Origin: B1SED10-16 sp046498365
Lineage (GTDB): Bacteria > Desulfobacterota > Desulfobacteria > Desulfobacterales > Desulfosalsimonadaceae
Direction of reading: 5' to 3'
Assembly: GCA_046498365.1 (NCBI GenBank)
Contig: JAWOAV010000073.1
Span: forward strand, 1 to 27,345
DNA: 27,345 nucleotides
This document shows, in pieces, positions 7,515 to 15,769 of the stretch (positions are counted from its first letter, which is position 1; each line of letters opens with the position of its first letter). Below the pieces are notes generated by a model that had not been told where the DNA came from, did no database searches, and saw only the letters and a list, made by a program, of their open reading frames with translations. The position numbers were made by a program, and so were the translations under genes.

Positions 7515-8249
7515 TCATCGGGCAAAAAAATCAAAAACGCCCATGGCGATATCATCCGCAACCCCGCCGATGAACTCCTCTGCTGCAAACGCCTGCGCAG
7601 TAGGAAGATGGGTCAGGCAACCGGCTTCAACAACCACCGCCGGCATATCCGCTCCCGATAGAACCGCAAGGGGTGCTTCCATGACATCCACGGTCTGCTC
7701 CCGGGCAGCGTTCACCTCAAGGCGTTTCGCAATCATTTCCGCAAGCATGACGGAGGATGGGATATGCCGCTGCTGCACCTGGTCCCACAAAAAAGGGGCC
7801 TGCCCTGTTTCACGGCCAAACCGGGAAACCGCTTTCCGCCGGTCATGATAAACCGTCCACCCGCTCGCACCGCTACTGCTGCTGCCGCCTGCGTGGAGGC
7901 TGATAAATAGGTCCGCGCCATGGTGGTTTGCAATCGAGGTACGGTCCTTCAGGCTGAGGTCATAATCCCCGGTACGGGTAAGTTGCACCGTGAATTCCGA
8001 TGCCAGCCGTTCGCTGATTTTACGCGCAAGCCTGAGCATGAGCTGCTTTTCGGCAGCATCTTCGGCGCCGGTAACGCCGAGGTTACCCCCCCCGTGACCG
8101 GGATCGAGGACAATCACCTTCACACCGCCCCGGGGCGCCGGCGTATCCATGACCGACAAGGCGACGCCCTGTGCGGAAATGACCATGCATGCCGCGGCAA
8201 TAAACGCCGCCCTGCGCCCGATCCTGCAACACCAGTTTCTGACTGCCAT
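7515..8249 (-). CDS. N-acetylmuramoyl-L-alanine amidase (Amidase_3), secreted
   Basis: Zinc amidase that cleaves the amide bond between MurNAc and the stem peptide in peptidoglycan. With the ATG at 8247-8249 the protein is 244 residues. An N-terminal signal sequence (basic start, then AAFIAAACMVISAQGVALS) directs it to the periplasm. Catalytic-domain landmarks are all present: VLDPGHGG (zinc ligand H52), AAEKQL (E67), SLHAGG (H119) and VVVEAG (catalytic E208). The frame stays open further upstream to a TTG at 8291, but that codon has no ribosome site, whereas AAGGGA lies upstream of the ATG (spacing rather long) and the signal peptide starts better there. There is no AMIN or LysM domain, so this is a minimal amidase. 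Confidence 0.88.
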   Translation of the reverse strand: MAVRNWCCRIGRRAAFIAAACMVISAQGVALSVMDTPAPRGGVKVIVLDPGHGGGNLGVTGAEDAAEKQLMLRLARKISERLASEFTVQLTRTGDYDLSLKDRTSIANHHGADLFISLHAGGSSSSGASGWTVYHDRRKAVSRFGRETGQAPFLWDQVQQRHIPSSVMLAEMIAKRLEVNAAREQTVDVMEAPLAVLSGADMPAVVVEAGCLTHLPTAQAFAAEEFIGGVADDIAMGVFDFFAR

Positions 8250-8555
8250 AATAACGGATATTCCCTTGTTTTTGCTTGACACTATGCCCAATTAATATTA
8301 CTTTAAAGCCGTTATAAATCTTTTTTGCTATGATCTCAATAAGTTGATACAAAATCAAGACAAACATCATGTATGTGAATAAAATTTGTCAGTAAGCGTG
8401 ATGGCAAGTTTGCACCCGGTTATCTATCAGGCGTTGCAGCAGGTTTATAAGCCTTCTCACCCGGTCTTATTGCCGGATTCATATTGGGGCGTGCAAAATT
8501 GACCATCATTTTTTTACTTACAAAAGCGGCAATGAAAAATAAAGTATAATTCCAT
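8250..8555. other. Intergenic region between amidase and tRNA-Leu
   Basis: About 300 bp without a convincing gene. It holds the putative amidase promoter (8311-8339). A 33-codon ORF at 8401-8502 has no ribosome site. A TATAAT at 8545-8550 lies too close to the tRNA to be its promoter with any certainty. Confidence 0.5.
8311..8339 (-). promoter_or_regulatory. Putative sigma70 promoter of the amidase gene
   Basis: Minus-strand TTGAGA (8334-8339) and TATAAC (8311-8316) are separated by 17 bp. The predicted start of transcription is about 55 nt upstream of the ATG at 8249. Confidence 0.4.
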
Positions 8556-8640
8556 GCGAGAGTGGCGGAACTGGTAGACGCACTGGACTTAGGATCCAGC
8601 TCTTTTTAGAGTGGGAGTTCGAGTCTCCCCTCTCGCACCA
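8556..8640 (+). tRNA. tRNA-Leu(UAG)
   Basis: 85-nt class II tRNA: acceptor GCGAGAG pairs with CTCTCGC, then A and encoded CCA. Anticodon stem CTGGA/TCCAG closes loop CTTAGGA, giving anticodon UAG (leucine). A long variable arm (CTCTTTTTAGAGT) is typical of tRNA-Leu. The T arm is GGGAG-TTCGAGT-CTCCC. It lies 89 bp upstream of tig. Confidence 0.97.
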
Positions 8641-8729
8641 TCCACGGTTCTTGTTTTTCCCCGGCCGTTTTTCACGGACATTTCCATTGATATAAAATGT
8701 CATAAATATAATGCAAGGAAAGGATAATC

Positions 8730-10073
8730 ATGCAAGTAACGGTTGAAGATGTCAGCGCGGTTAAAAAAAGGATCCACGTGGAAATTCCCAGAGAAGAGGT
8801 CTCCAAAGAGCTTGATTCTGCATATAAAGACCTGAAGAAAAAGGCAAAAATCAAAGGATACCGTCCCGGTAAAGTTCCCCGCCCGGTTCTTGAGAGGCTC
8901 TTTAAAAAAGACGTCCATTCCGATGTCATACAAAACCTGGTTCAGGAGTCGTTTCCCAAAGCCCTCCAGGAAACGGACCTCCAGGTAATTGATACGTCCG
9001 ATATCGACACGCCGGAGCTCGACCCGGATTCGGACTTCAAATACAATGCCACAGTGGAATTGAAACCGCAGCTGCCCGACGTGGATTTCAAGGGGCTTGA
9101 AATCAAGAAAACCGAATACACGGTAAGCGAAGGTGAAATTGATGCACAGGTGGAAATGCTTCGCAAGCACCTGGCGGAATACCATACCATCGCCGAGGAC
9201 CGCCCCGCAGCAGATGGGGATTATATCACCATCGACTACGAAGGATATGTAGACGGCCAGCCCTACCCGCCGACCGCCTTCACGGAAAACCACGCGATCA
9301 AGATCGGCGAAAAGGCGTTTACCGAAGATTTCGACAAGGCCCTTGCGGGCATGAAAGCCGGCGAGAGCAGGGAGATCACCGTAACATTTCCCGAGGACTA
9401 CAACGACGCGGATCTGGCTGGCCGAGAAATCACTTTCACGGTGAAACTCAAAGAAATCAAAGAGGAAATACTGCCGCCTGTTGATGATGAATTTGCAAAA
9501 AAATTCGGCAAATTCGAAACGCTTTCCGATCTCCGCGCGGAAATTGAAAGCAACCTGCGTCAAGGGTATGAAAAGCGGACCAACCAGGAAATGCAGGAGC
9601 AGATCTTCAACAAGCTCCTTGAAAATGAATTTGAGGTGCCTGACGTGATGGTGCGCCATGAACTCGATGAGATTGCAAAAGACACCGAGCAACGCTTCGC
9701 CCAGAACGGCCTTTCCATGGAACAGGTGGGCCTCACCCGTGAAATCATGGACCAGCAGTATCGCCCGGTGGCTGAGCAGCAAGCCCGGCGGCACCTGTTG
9801 CTCAACAAAATCATCGAGCAGGAAAATCTGGAAGTCGCGGAGGAGGAACTGGATGCAGAATATGAAAAACTTTCGGAAATGATCGGTCAACCGCTCGACT
9901 TTATAAAGAAATTTTATAAAGAAAACCCGGGGAAGCAAGACGGTTTTAAAATTGCCCTACTTGAAAAAAAAGCGGTCGATCTTATAATTAATCATGCAAC
10001 GGTCGAAACGGTGCAACCGGAGGAAAAAGCGACGGAGGAAGCTTCCGGGGATGCGCCCGAAACAAGCGGGTAG
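8730..10073 (+). CDS. tig: Trigger factor (ribosome-associated chaperone, peptidyl-prolyl isomerase)
   Basis: 447 residues, near the usual length of about 430-450. The N-terminal ribosome-binding domain has the signature loop GYRPGKVP, which docks on ribosomal protein L23. The middle FKBP-type isomerase domain runs roughly over residues 150-245 (DGDYITIDYEGYVDGQ through FTVKLKEIKEE). The C-terminal helical arms follow, ending in an acidic tail (PEEKATEEASGDAPETSG). It binds nascent chains as they leave the ribosome. A strong ribosome site (AAGGAAAGGA) precedes the ATG. It is the first gene of the conserved tig-clpP-clpX-lon order. Confidence 0.97.
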   Translation: MQVTVEDVSAVKKRIHVEIPREEVSKELDSAYKDLKKKAKIKGYRPGKVPRPVLERLFKKDVHSDVIQNLVQESFPKALQETDLQVIDTSDIDTPELDPDSDFKYNATVELKPQLPDVDFKGLEIKKTEYTVSEGEIDAQVEMLRKHLAEYHTIAEDRPAADGDYITIDYEGYVDGQPYPPTAFTENHAIKIGEKAFTEDFDKALAGMKAGESREITVTFPEDYNDADLAGREITFTVKLKEIKEEILPPVDDEFAKKFGKFETLSDLRAEIESNLRQGYEKRTNQEMQEQIFNKLLENEFEVPDVMVRHELDEIAKDTEQRFAQNGLSMEQVGLTREIMDQQYRPVAEQQARRHLLLNKIIEQENLEVAEEELDAEYEKLSEMIGQPLDFIKKFYKENPGKQDGFKIALLEKKAVDLIINHATVETVQPEEKATEEASGDAPETSG

Positions 10074-10132
10074 CCGTTACAATTTGGCTGAAATGCTTTA
10101 TTTCATTTATTTACATACGAGGAGATGGAAAA

Positions 10133-10750
10133 TTGCCGCTGATTCCGATGGTCATCGAACAAACCAGCAAAGGCGAAAGGGCCTACGACATATATTCTCG
10201 GCTTCTGAAGGATCGAATCGTGTTCCTCGGAACGCAGATCAACGACGAGATTGCCAATCTGCTGATCGCGCAACTCCTGTTCCTTGAATCCGAGGATCCG
10301 GACAAGGACATTAACTTTTACATAAATTCGCCGGGCGGTTCGGTGACGGCAGGCCTGGCGGTATACGACACCATGCAGTACATTAAACCGGATATTGCGA
10401 CCGTGTGCATCGGCCAGGCGGCCAGCATGGGTGCGCTGCTTCTGGCGGCCGGGGCCGATGGCAAACGCTACGGGCTGCCCAATGCCCGGATCTTGATTCA
10501 CCAGCCAATGGGAGGCGTTCAGGGGCAGGCTTCGGACATCAAGATCCAGGCCGAGGAAATCATCCGCCTGCGCGCCCGCTTGAACGACATCCTGGCATTT
10601 CATACAAAACAGGATCTTGCCAAGGTTGAAAAAGATACGGACCGCGATTTTTTCATGGGCGGCCCAGAAGCCAAAGAATACGGAATCGTGGATCACGTGA
10701 TCAACAACCGGGACGACCTCAGGGATATACCACCAGACAAGGAGGCCTAA
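10133..10750 (+). CDS. clpP: ATP-dependent Clp protease proteolytic subunit
   Basis: 205-residue serine peptidase that forms the double-heptamer chamber of the ClpXP protease. The catalytic triad is at the canonical positions: S98 in QAASMGALLLAAG, H123 in ILIHQPMGG and D172 in DTDRDFFM. The oxyanion-side motif SPGGSV is also present. Translation starts at TTG 10133-10135: a GAGGAG ribosome site sits about 8 nt upstream, and the resulting N-terminus MPLIPMVIEQTSKGERAYDI is the one usual in delta-type ClpP proteins. An ATG nine bases upstream is in another frame and stops after five codons. It follows tig by 59 bp and is followed by clpX after 2 bp. Confidence 0.97.
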   Translation: MPLIPMVIEQTSKGERAYDIYSRLLKDRIVFLGTQINDEIANLLIAQLLFLESEDPDKDINFYINSPGGSVTAGLAVYDTMQYIKPDIATVCIGQAASMGALLLAAGADGKRYGLPNARILIHQPMGGVQGQASDIKIQAEEIIRLRARLNDILAFHTKQDLAKVEKDTDRDFFMGGPEAKEYGIVDHVINNRDDLRDIPPDKEA

Positions 10751-10752
10751 AT

Positions 10753-12009
10753 ATGTCATCTTACAAGGGCGGAGACGGAAACGACAACCTCTTCTGCTCG
10801 TTTTGCGGAAAAAATCAGCAGGAAGTCAAAAAGCTGATTGCGGGTCCCGCTGTATACATATGCGACGAGTGCATTCAACTGTGCAGCGAAATCATAGAAG
10901 AAGAGAACATAAAGGACACGGATGTATCCGACAGGATACTTGCGCCTGCGGAAATCAAGGAACAGCTGGACGGGTATGTCATCCAGCAGGACCATGCCAA
11001 GAAAGTGCTCTCCGTGGCCGTACACAACCACTACAAACGGCTTGATTCGGGCATGAACACGAGCGACGTGGAGTTGCACAAAAGCAACATATGTCTGATC
11101 GGCCCCACCGGCAGCGGCAAGACGCTTTTAGCCCAGACGCTGGCCCGGTTTCTGAACGTGCCGTTTACTATTGCGGACGCCACGAGCCTGACGGAAGCCG
11201 GCTATGTGGGGGAAGACGTTGAAAACATTATTCTTGCGCTGCTCCAGAACGCGGATTACGACGTGGAAAAGGCTCAGCGGGGCATCGTATACATCGACGA
11301 GATCGACAAGATCGCTATGATGTCGGACAATCCTTCCATTACCAGGGATGTTTCCGGGGAAGGCGTCCAGCAGGCCCTCTTGAAAATCATTGAAGGAACG
11401 CTAGCCAGCGTACCCCCCAAGGGGGGAAGAAAGCACCCGCAGCAGGACTTTGTCAAGGTGGACACCAGCAACATCCTGTTTATCTGCGGCGGAACCTTCA
11501 ACGGGCTCGAAAAAATAATCGAACGACGGCTTGGTTCCCGCGTCATGGGCTTTGGCGCCTCCATTGTCAGCCAGAAGGAAAGGACGACCAGCGACCTGAT
11601 CCAGATGGTGGAAACCGAGGACCTGGTCAAATTCGGGCTGATTCCCGAATTCGTGGGAAGGCTGCCGATTATCGCGACGCTGCAGAGCCTGGATGAAGAA
11701 GCGCTGATCCGGATCCTTACGGAGCCGAAGAATGCGCTGATCAAGCAGTTCAAAAAACTTTTCGAACTCGAGGGCGTCAGCCTCCGTTTTACCGACAGCG
11801 CGCTCGGGGCCATCGCCCAGGAAAGTTCGAAGCGAAATTCGGGTGCACGGGGACTTCGTGCCATCATTGAATCCAGCATGCTCGATATCATGTATAAAAT
11901 CCCTTCCATGACCGGTGTCAAGGAATGCGTCATCGGCGAGGAAGTCATCCTCCACAAGGAGGAGCCGATACTGCTTTACGAACAGCAAAAACCCAAGAAG
12001 CAGGCATAA
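10753..12009 (+). CDS. clpX: ATP-dependent Clp protease ATP-binding subunit ClpX
   Basis: 418-residue AAA+ unfoldase that recognises substrates and feeds them to ClpP. The N-terminal zinc-binding domain has C15, C18, C37 and C40. Walker A is GPTGSGKT (117-124), Walker B is YIDEID (180-185). Pore loop GYVGED and the RKH loop (GGRKHPQQDF) are present. The ClpP-docking loop reads MGF (265-267) where E. coli has IGF. The arginine-finger region GLIPEFVGRLP is intact. The ribosome site AGGAGG overlaps the last codons of clpP, and only 2 bp separate the two genes, so they are cotranscribed. Confidence 0.97.
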   Translation: MSSYKGGDGNDNLFCSFCGKNQQEVKKLIAGPAVYICDECIQLCSEIIEEENIKDTDVSDRILAPAEIKEQLDGYVIQQDHAKKVLSVAVHNHYKRLDSGMNTSDVELHKSNICLIGPTGSGKTLLAQTLARFLNVPFTIADATSLTEAGYVGEDVENIILALLQNADYDVEKAQRGIVYIDEIDKIAMMSDNPSITRDVSGEGVQQALLKIIEGTLASVPPKGGRKHPQQDFVKVDTSNILFICGGTFNGLEKIIERRLGSRVMGFGASIVSQKERTTSDLIQMVETEDLVKFGLIPEFVGRLPIIATLQSLDEEALIRILTEPKNALIKQFKKLFELEGVSLRFTDSALGAIAQESSKRNSGARGLRAIIESSMLDIMYKIPSMTGVKECVIGEEVILHKEEPILLYEQQKPKKQA

Positions 12010-12284
12010 TAACGGCAGCACTGCAGCAATACACAACCCGTCCCTTGGGGCCCCGGGCATGCCGGTATCCCACCGGCGGCGCCCGGCCCCGTGACCGCAC
12101 CCGGAATACGGAATTTGCCGTATTTTCACAGCATCCGAAAAGTGTCGGCTTTTACCGCCCGCGGGAAAAGCCGACGTCCGAAGAAAACAGAAAGAGAATT
12201 CCTTAATCTACAATAACGAGGCTGAGTGAAAGACCGATTATGATACACATACCCAAAATATTCAGGCAAACCGATGGAGTAGCC
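12010..12284. other. clpX-lon intergenic region with stem-loops
   Basis: 275 bp with no supported gene but strong secondary structure. There is a GC-rich compound hairpin around 12050-12093 (inner arms GCCGGT/ACCGGC, outer CCGGGC/GCCCGG). A second hairpin has arms AATACGG/CCGTATT around a 6-nt loop, followed by TTTC. The third is the perfect 10-bp stem annotated separately. They may end the clpX transcript, stabilise mRNA ends or regulate lon. Confidence 0.55.
12144..12175 (+). terminator. Stem-loop upstream of lon (10-bp perfect stem), possible attenuator/terminator
   Basis: GTCGGCTTTT (12144-12153) and AAAAGCCGAC (12166-12175) are perfectly complementary around a 12-nt loop that itself contains CCCGCGGG. 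There is no T-run on the plus strand after the stem, so simple intrinsic termination in this direction is not certain. Confidence 0.35.
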
Positions 12285-14684
12285 ATGACACCCATACTCC
12301 CGCTTCTGCCTTTGCGCGATATCGTCGTTTTCCCGTTCATGGTCTCACCGCTTTTTGTGGGCAGGACCATGTCCATCAATGCCATATCCGAGGCAATGAA
12401 CGTGGAAGACAAGTATATATTTCTGTCCACCCAGTCCACCCCGGCGGAAGACAACCCGGGACAGGCCGACATCAATCGGACGGGCACTGTCGCAAAAGTG
12501 CTCCAGATGCTGCGCCTTCCGGACGGAACCGTCAAGACCGTGGTGGAGGGGAAACACCGGGCGCGCATCGTCCGGTTCATCGACAACCAAAGCTTCTTCC
12601 AGGTGCAACTCGAGCTGATAGAAGAACCTGATCTCGATGAGTCCAAAACCGTGGCCTATTTCAAGAACATCATCGACGGCTTCAAGGAATACGCCACGCT
12701 TCACAAAAACATCACCAGCGAAACCGTGGACAAAATCGCAGCAATAAAAGATCCGGTGCAGCTTTTGTATACCACGGCCGCGCAGTTTTCCTTCAAGACG
12801 CCCGACAACCAGAAGCTTCTGGAGATTGACGCCATAGAGGAGCGCCTTGCCCTGCTGATCGAACTGATCAACCAGGAAACCGTTATTCTCAAAACGGATC
12901 AGCAGATCAAGGGGCGGATCAAGAAACAGATGGAGCAGAGCCAGAAGAATTACTATCTCAACGAACAGATCCGGGCCATTAAAAAGGAAATGGGTGAGGA
13001 TGACGGCGAGGATGACGAGCTGCGGGAACTGGAAGAACGGATACAGGAAAAGGAACTGCCCGAGGAGGCCCGGGAAAAAGTCTGGCAGGAATTCAAGAAG
13101 CTCAAGCGCATGACCCCCATGTCGGCCGAGGCCACGGTCACCAGAAACTACATCGATTGGATTCTGAGCCTGCCGTGGAATGAACATTCCGAGATTTCGG
13201 AAGATATCGACGCGGCGGAAACGATCCTGGACGAGGACCATTACGGCCTCAAGCGCCCAAAGGAGCGCATCCTGGAATACCTGGCCGTGCAGTCCCTGGT
13301 CAAAAAAATCCGGGGCCCCATCCTGTGTCTTGTGGGCCCGCCGGGTGTCGGCAAGACGTCGCTCGCCAAATCCATCGCCCGGGCGACCAGCCGCGAATTC
13401 GTGCGGCTTTCCCTTGGCGGCGTGCGGGACGAAGCGGAAATCCGCGGACACCGGCGCACGTACATCGGCGCAATGCCCGGCAAAATCCTGCAGTCCCTGC
13501 GCAAGGCCGGCGTGAACAACCCGGTGTTCTGTCTGGACGAAATCGACAAGATGAGCATGGACTTTCGCGGAGACCCGTCTGCGGCCCTGCTCGAGGTGCT
13601 TGACCCCGAGCAGAACTATGCGTTCAACGACCATTACATTGACATGGACTACGACCTGTCCAACATCCTGTTCGTGACAACGGCCAACACGCTGCCGGAC
13701 ATCCCGCTCCCCCTGCAGGACCGCATGGAGATCATCCGGCTGCCGGGCTACACGGAATATGAGAAATACAATATCGCCACGCAGTTTCTGATCCCCAAAC
13801 AGATCCGGCTCAACGGGCTTGAGGGAAAAGACATCCGGTTTTCAAAAAATGCGCTATTCATGCTTATCCGCAACTATACCCGGGAGGCGGGCGTACGAAA
13901 CCTCGAACGGGAAATCGCCTCCATATGCCGTAAAATCGCGCGGAAATTCGCCAAGTCCGAGAAAACAGGGAGTGTGAACGTAAACACCCGCTCCGTCCAG
14001 AAATACCTGGGGCCGATCCAGTACCGGAAAAGCCAGGTGGAGGAAAAGGACCAAATCGGCATTGTGATCGGCATGGCATGGACCCAGTTCGGCGGCGAAC
14101 TGCTGTTTGTGGAAAGCGCGATCATGCCCGGCAAGGGGGAATTCAGGGTGACAGGCAAGCTGGGGGACGTGATGCAGGAGTCCGCAAAGGCCGCCATCAG
14201 CTACGTGCGGTCCCGGGCCGAACAGTTCAACATCGATCCCAAGTTCTATGAAAACTATGATATCCATGTACATGTGCCCGAAGGTGCGACCCCGAAAGAC
14301 GGGCCGTCCGCAGGCATCGCGATGTGTACATCCATCATATCCACATTGGCGAAGCTGCCCGTCCGGCGGAAAATCGCAATGACCGGTGAAATCACGCTGC
14401 GCGGACGGGTCCTGCCCATCGGCGGGCTGAAGGAAAAGATTCTGGCCGCCCACAGGGGGGGGATATCCAAGGTCCTTATCCCCAAGGAAAACGAAAAGGA
14501 CATCAAGGAGATCCCCGCATCGATCCTCAAGCAGATCGAAATCATACCGGTGGAGCACATGGACGAGGTGATCGGCCATTCCATTATCATGGAAGAAGGC
14601 CTCTCCCTCTATAAGAACCCGGAACAGTATCAGATCTACAAAACAAAAACGGAAGCTGCCAGGCCCATGGTGACAGGGCATTAA
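12285..14684 (+). CDS. lon: ATP-dependent Lon protease
   Basis: 800 residues from the ATG at 12285. Lon unfolds and degrades misfolded and regulatory proteins in the cytoplasm. The order is an N-terminal substrate-binding LAN domain (LPLLPLRDIVVFPFM), a coiled-coil linker, the AAA+ module with Walker A GPPGVGKT (351-358) and Walker B VFCLDEIDKM, and the C-terminal peptidase with the Ser-Lys dyad S675 (GPSAGIAM) and K718 (GGLKEKILAAHRGG), 43 residues apart as in E. coli. The frame extends 15 codons upstream to an ATG at 12240, but that site has no clear ribosome-binding sequence, while GGAG lies 5 nt before 12285 and the shorter N-terminus matches the family. The gene is separated from clpX by a structured 275-bp gap and probably has its own promoter. 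Confidence 0.96.
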   Translation: MTPILPLLPLRDIVVFPFMVSPLFVGRTMSINAISEAMNVEDKYIFLSTQSTPAEDNPGQADINRTGTVAKVLQMLRLPDGTVKTVVEGKHRARIVRFIDNQSFFQVQLELIEEPDLDESKTVAYFKNIIDGFKEYATLHKNITSETVDKIAAIKDPVQLLYTTAAQFSFKTPDNQKLLEIDAIEERLALLIELINQETVILKTDQQIKGRIKKQMEQSQKNYYLNEQIRAIKKEMGEDDGEDDELRELEERIQEKELPEEAREKVWQEFKKLKRMTPMSAEATVTRNYIDWILSLPWNEHSEISEDIDAAETILDEDHYGLKRPKERILEYLAVQSLVKKIRGPILCLVGPPGVGKTSLAKSIARATSREFVRLSLGGVRDEAEIRGHRRTYIGAMPGKILQSLRKAGVNNPVFCLDEIDKMSMDFRGDPSAALLEVLDPEQNYAFNDHYIDMDYDLSNILFVTTANTLPDIPLPLQDRMEIIRLPGYTEYEKYNIATQFLIPKQIRLNGLEGKDIRFSKNALFMLIRNYTREAGVRNLEREIASICRKIARKFAKSEKTGSVNVNTRSVQKYLGPIQYRKSQVEEKDQIGIVIGMAWTQFGGELLFVESAIMPGKGEFRVTGKLGDVMQESAKAAISYVRSRAEQFNIDPKFYENYDIHVHVPEGATPKDGPSAGIAMCTSIISTLAKLPVRRKIAMTGEITLRGRVLPIGGLKEKILAAHRGGISKVLIPKENEKDIKEIPASILKQIEIIPVEHMDEVIGHSIIMEEGLSLYKNPEQYQIYKTKTEAARPMVTGH

Positions 14685-14712
14685 AAATTCGTCAAAACGC
14701 TTTGTTTTTATC

Positions 14713-14742
14713 TTGACAAGCGCGCATGGAAATTGGTAGAAA
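14713..14742 (+). promoter_or_regulatory. Putative promoter of the tRNA-Val/tRNA-Asp unit
   Basis: A perfect TTGACA (14713-14718) is followed after 18 bp by TAGAAA (14737-14742), preceded by ATTGG. The tRNA-Pro promoter candidate has the same GGTAGAA core. It lies about 60 bp upstream of tRNA-Val, after the lon stop codon. Confidence 0.5.
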
Positions 14743-14804
14743 GCTGTCTTTATAAACACCGGCAAAAAGGGCCGGCAAGCAGCATCATGTTTAATGTTTT
14801 ATGT

Positions 14805-14880
14805 GGGCGGGTAGCTCAGTTGGGAGAGCGGCGGCCTTACAAGCCGTAGGTCACAGGTTCGAGCCCTGTTCCGCCTACCA
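14805..14880 (+). tRNA. tRNA-Val(UAC)
   Basis: 76-nt cloverleaf. Acceptor GGGCGGG pairs with TCCGCCT (G-U pairs at both ends), then A and encoded CCA. Anticodon stem GCGGC/GCCGT closes loop CTTACAA, giving anticodon UAC (valine). The T arm is ACAGG-TTCGAGC-CCTGT. It is 18 bp upstream of tRNA-Asp and probably cotranscribed with it. Confidence 0.96.
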
Positions 14881-14898
14881 GCCCTGGAAAAAGCCTGC

Positions 14899-14976
14899 GG
14901 GGGCGTAGTTCAGTTTGGTTAGAACGCCGGCCTGTCACGCCGGAGGTCGCGAGTTCGAGTCTCGTCGCTCCCGCCA
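14899..14976 (+). tRNA. tRNA-Asp(GUC)
   Basis: About 78 nt. Acceptor GGGGGCG pairs with CGCTCCC (one G-U pair), discriminator G and encoded CCA. Anticodon stem CCGGC/GCCGG closes loop CTGTCAC, giving anticodon GUC (aspartate). The T arm is GCGAG-TTCGAGT-CTCGT. It is followed 11 bp later by a strong intrinsic terminator. Confidence 0.96.
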
Positions 14977-14987
14977 CCAGACAAATC

Positions 14988-15022
14988 AAGGGGTTCAGAT
15001 ATTTTCTGAACCCCTTTTTTTT
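14988..15022 (+). terminator. Rho-independent terminator after tRNA-Asp
   Basis: A perfect 12-bp stem, AAGGGGTTCAGA (14988-14999) with TCTGAACCCCTT (15005-15016), encloses the loop TATTT and runs into a stretch of eight T (15015-15022). It closes the tRNA-Val/tRNA-Asp unit. Confidence 0.95.
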
Positions 15023-15108
15023 GGATGATTGCCCCGCCGGAAACGAGGACTGCCGGAGGGCCGGGCGGCTTTTCCTGAAAGCATTTCAGGCAATGCCGTT
15101 ATTCAAGA

Positions 15109-15642
15109 TCATGCGTTCTGGCCGTATTTTTCGCGGCTGATTTTATCGTATTGCAGCGAAGCCTGTTTATGCGGCTCTTTTTCCTCGGCCGGGTATCCTG
15201 CGGCGATGATCGATTCAACCTCCAGCCCTTCCCTGATCCCGAGCAATCCGGACACGTACGCACCGGCGCTTTGGTCCTCGTCGTGATGGCGCAGGCGGAT
15301 CTGCCCCCAGCAGCTGCCCAGCCCCATATCCGTGGCTGCCAGGTGAACAAAGGCTGCTGCGATGCTTGCGTCCTCCACCCATACATCCGTTTTGGAGGGG
15401 TCGGCACAAATCACGATGGCCAGCGGCGCTTCTTTGATGAAAGCAAGCCCTTTGGGCCGGGCCTCGGAAAGCCGGGCCAGTGTCTCCGGATCGGTGACGA
15501 CAATAATTTCCCAGGGTTGCGTGTTGCGGGAAGAAAACGCCCGCAAGGCAGCCTCGATCAACTGATCAATCTTCTCGTTTTCAACCGGCTGCTGCCGGTA
15601 CTTCCTTACACTTCTCCGTCTCCGAATCAAATCCATAAACAT
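15109..15642 (-). CDS. Nitroreductase family FMN-dependent oxidoreductase
   Basis: About 177 residues from the ATG at 15640-15642. The N-terminal FMN-phosphate motif MDLIRRRRSVRKY and the following SSRNTQPWEIIVVTDPE are hallmarks of the nitroreductase fold (PF00881). The conserved C-terminal ESIIAAGYPAEEK is also typical. Such proteins are homodimers that reduce nitro groups, quinones or flavins with NAD(P)H; the physiological substrate is unknown. The frame opens 12 codons earlier at an ATG (15678), but a GGGGAT ribosome site lies 8 nt before 15642 and the shorter start fits the family better. Divergent from the VOC-family gene. Confidence 0.88.
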   Translation of the reverse strand: MFMDLIRRRRSVRKYRQQPVENEKIDQLIEAALRAFSSRNTQPWEIIVVTDPETLARLSEARPKGLAFIKEAPLAIVICADPSKTDVWVEDASIAAAFVHLAATDMGLGSCWGQIRLRHHDEDQSAGAYVSGLLGIREGLEVESIIAAGYPAEEKEPHKQASLQYDKISREKYGQNA

Positions 15643-15750
15643 GATCTTATCCCCTTTGCCGACAGGGTTGAAATTCATGGGCCTTGATGGTATACGAAAA
15701 CAGCTATCCTTCTATGATAATTTTTACATAAAACAATGAAAAAAAGCAAA

Positions 15751-15766
15751 AAAAAGGCGCCTTTTT
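15751..15766. repeat. 16-bp perfect palindrome before the VOC-family gene
   Basis: AAAAAGGCGCCTTTTT is fully self-complementary and lies 3 bp before the GTG start. It could be a repressor site or a bidirectional weak hairpin; nothing else supports a function. Confidence 0.35.
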
Positions 15767-15769
15767 CCC

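Noticed and set aside
8401..8502. 33-codon ORF starting ATG between amidase and tRNA-Leu
   Set aside because: No ribosome-binding sequence, no recognisable motif, length within chance expectation.
8700..9938. 412-codon minus-strand ORF opposite tig
   Set aside because: Entirely antisense to a conserved gene; a GC-bias shadow rich in Phe/Leu/His typical of reverse frames.
12345..13634. 429-codon minus-strand ORF opposite lon
   Set aside because: Antisense shadow of conserved lon codons; no family resemblance.
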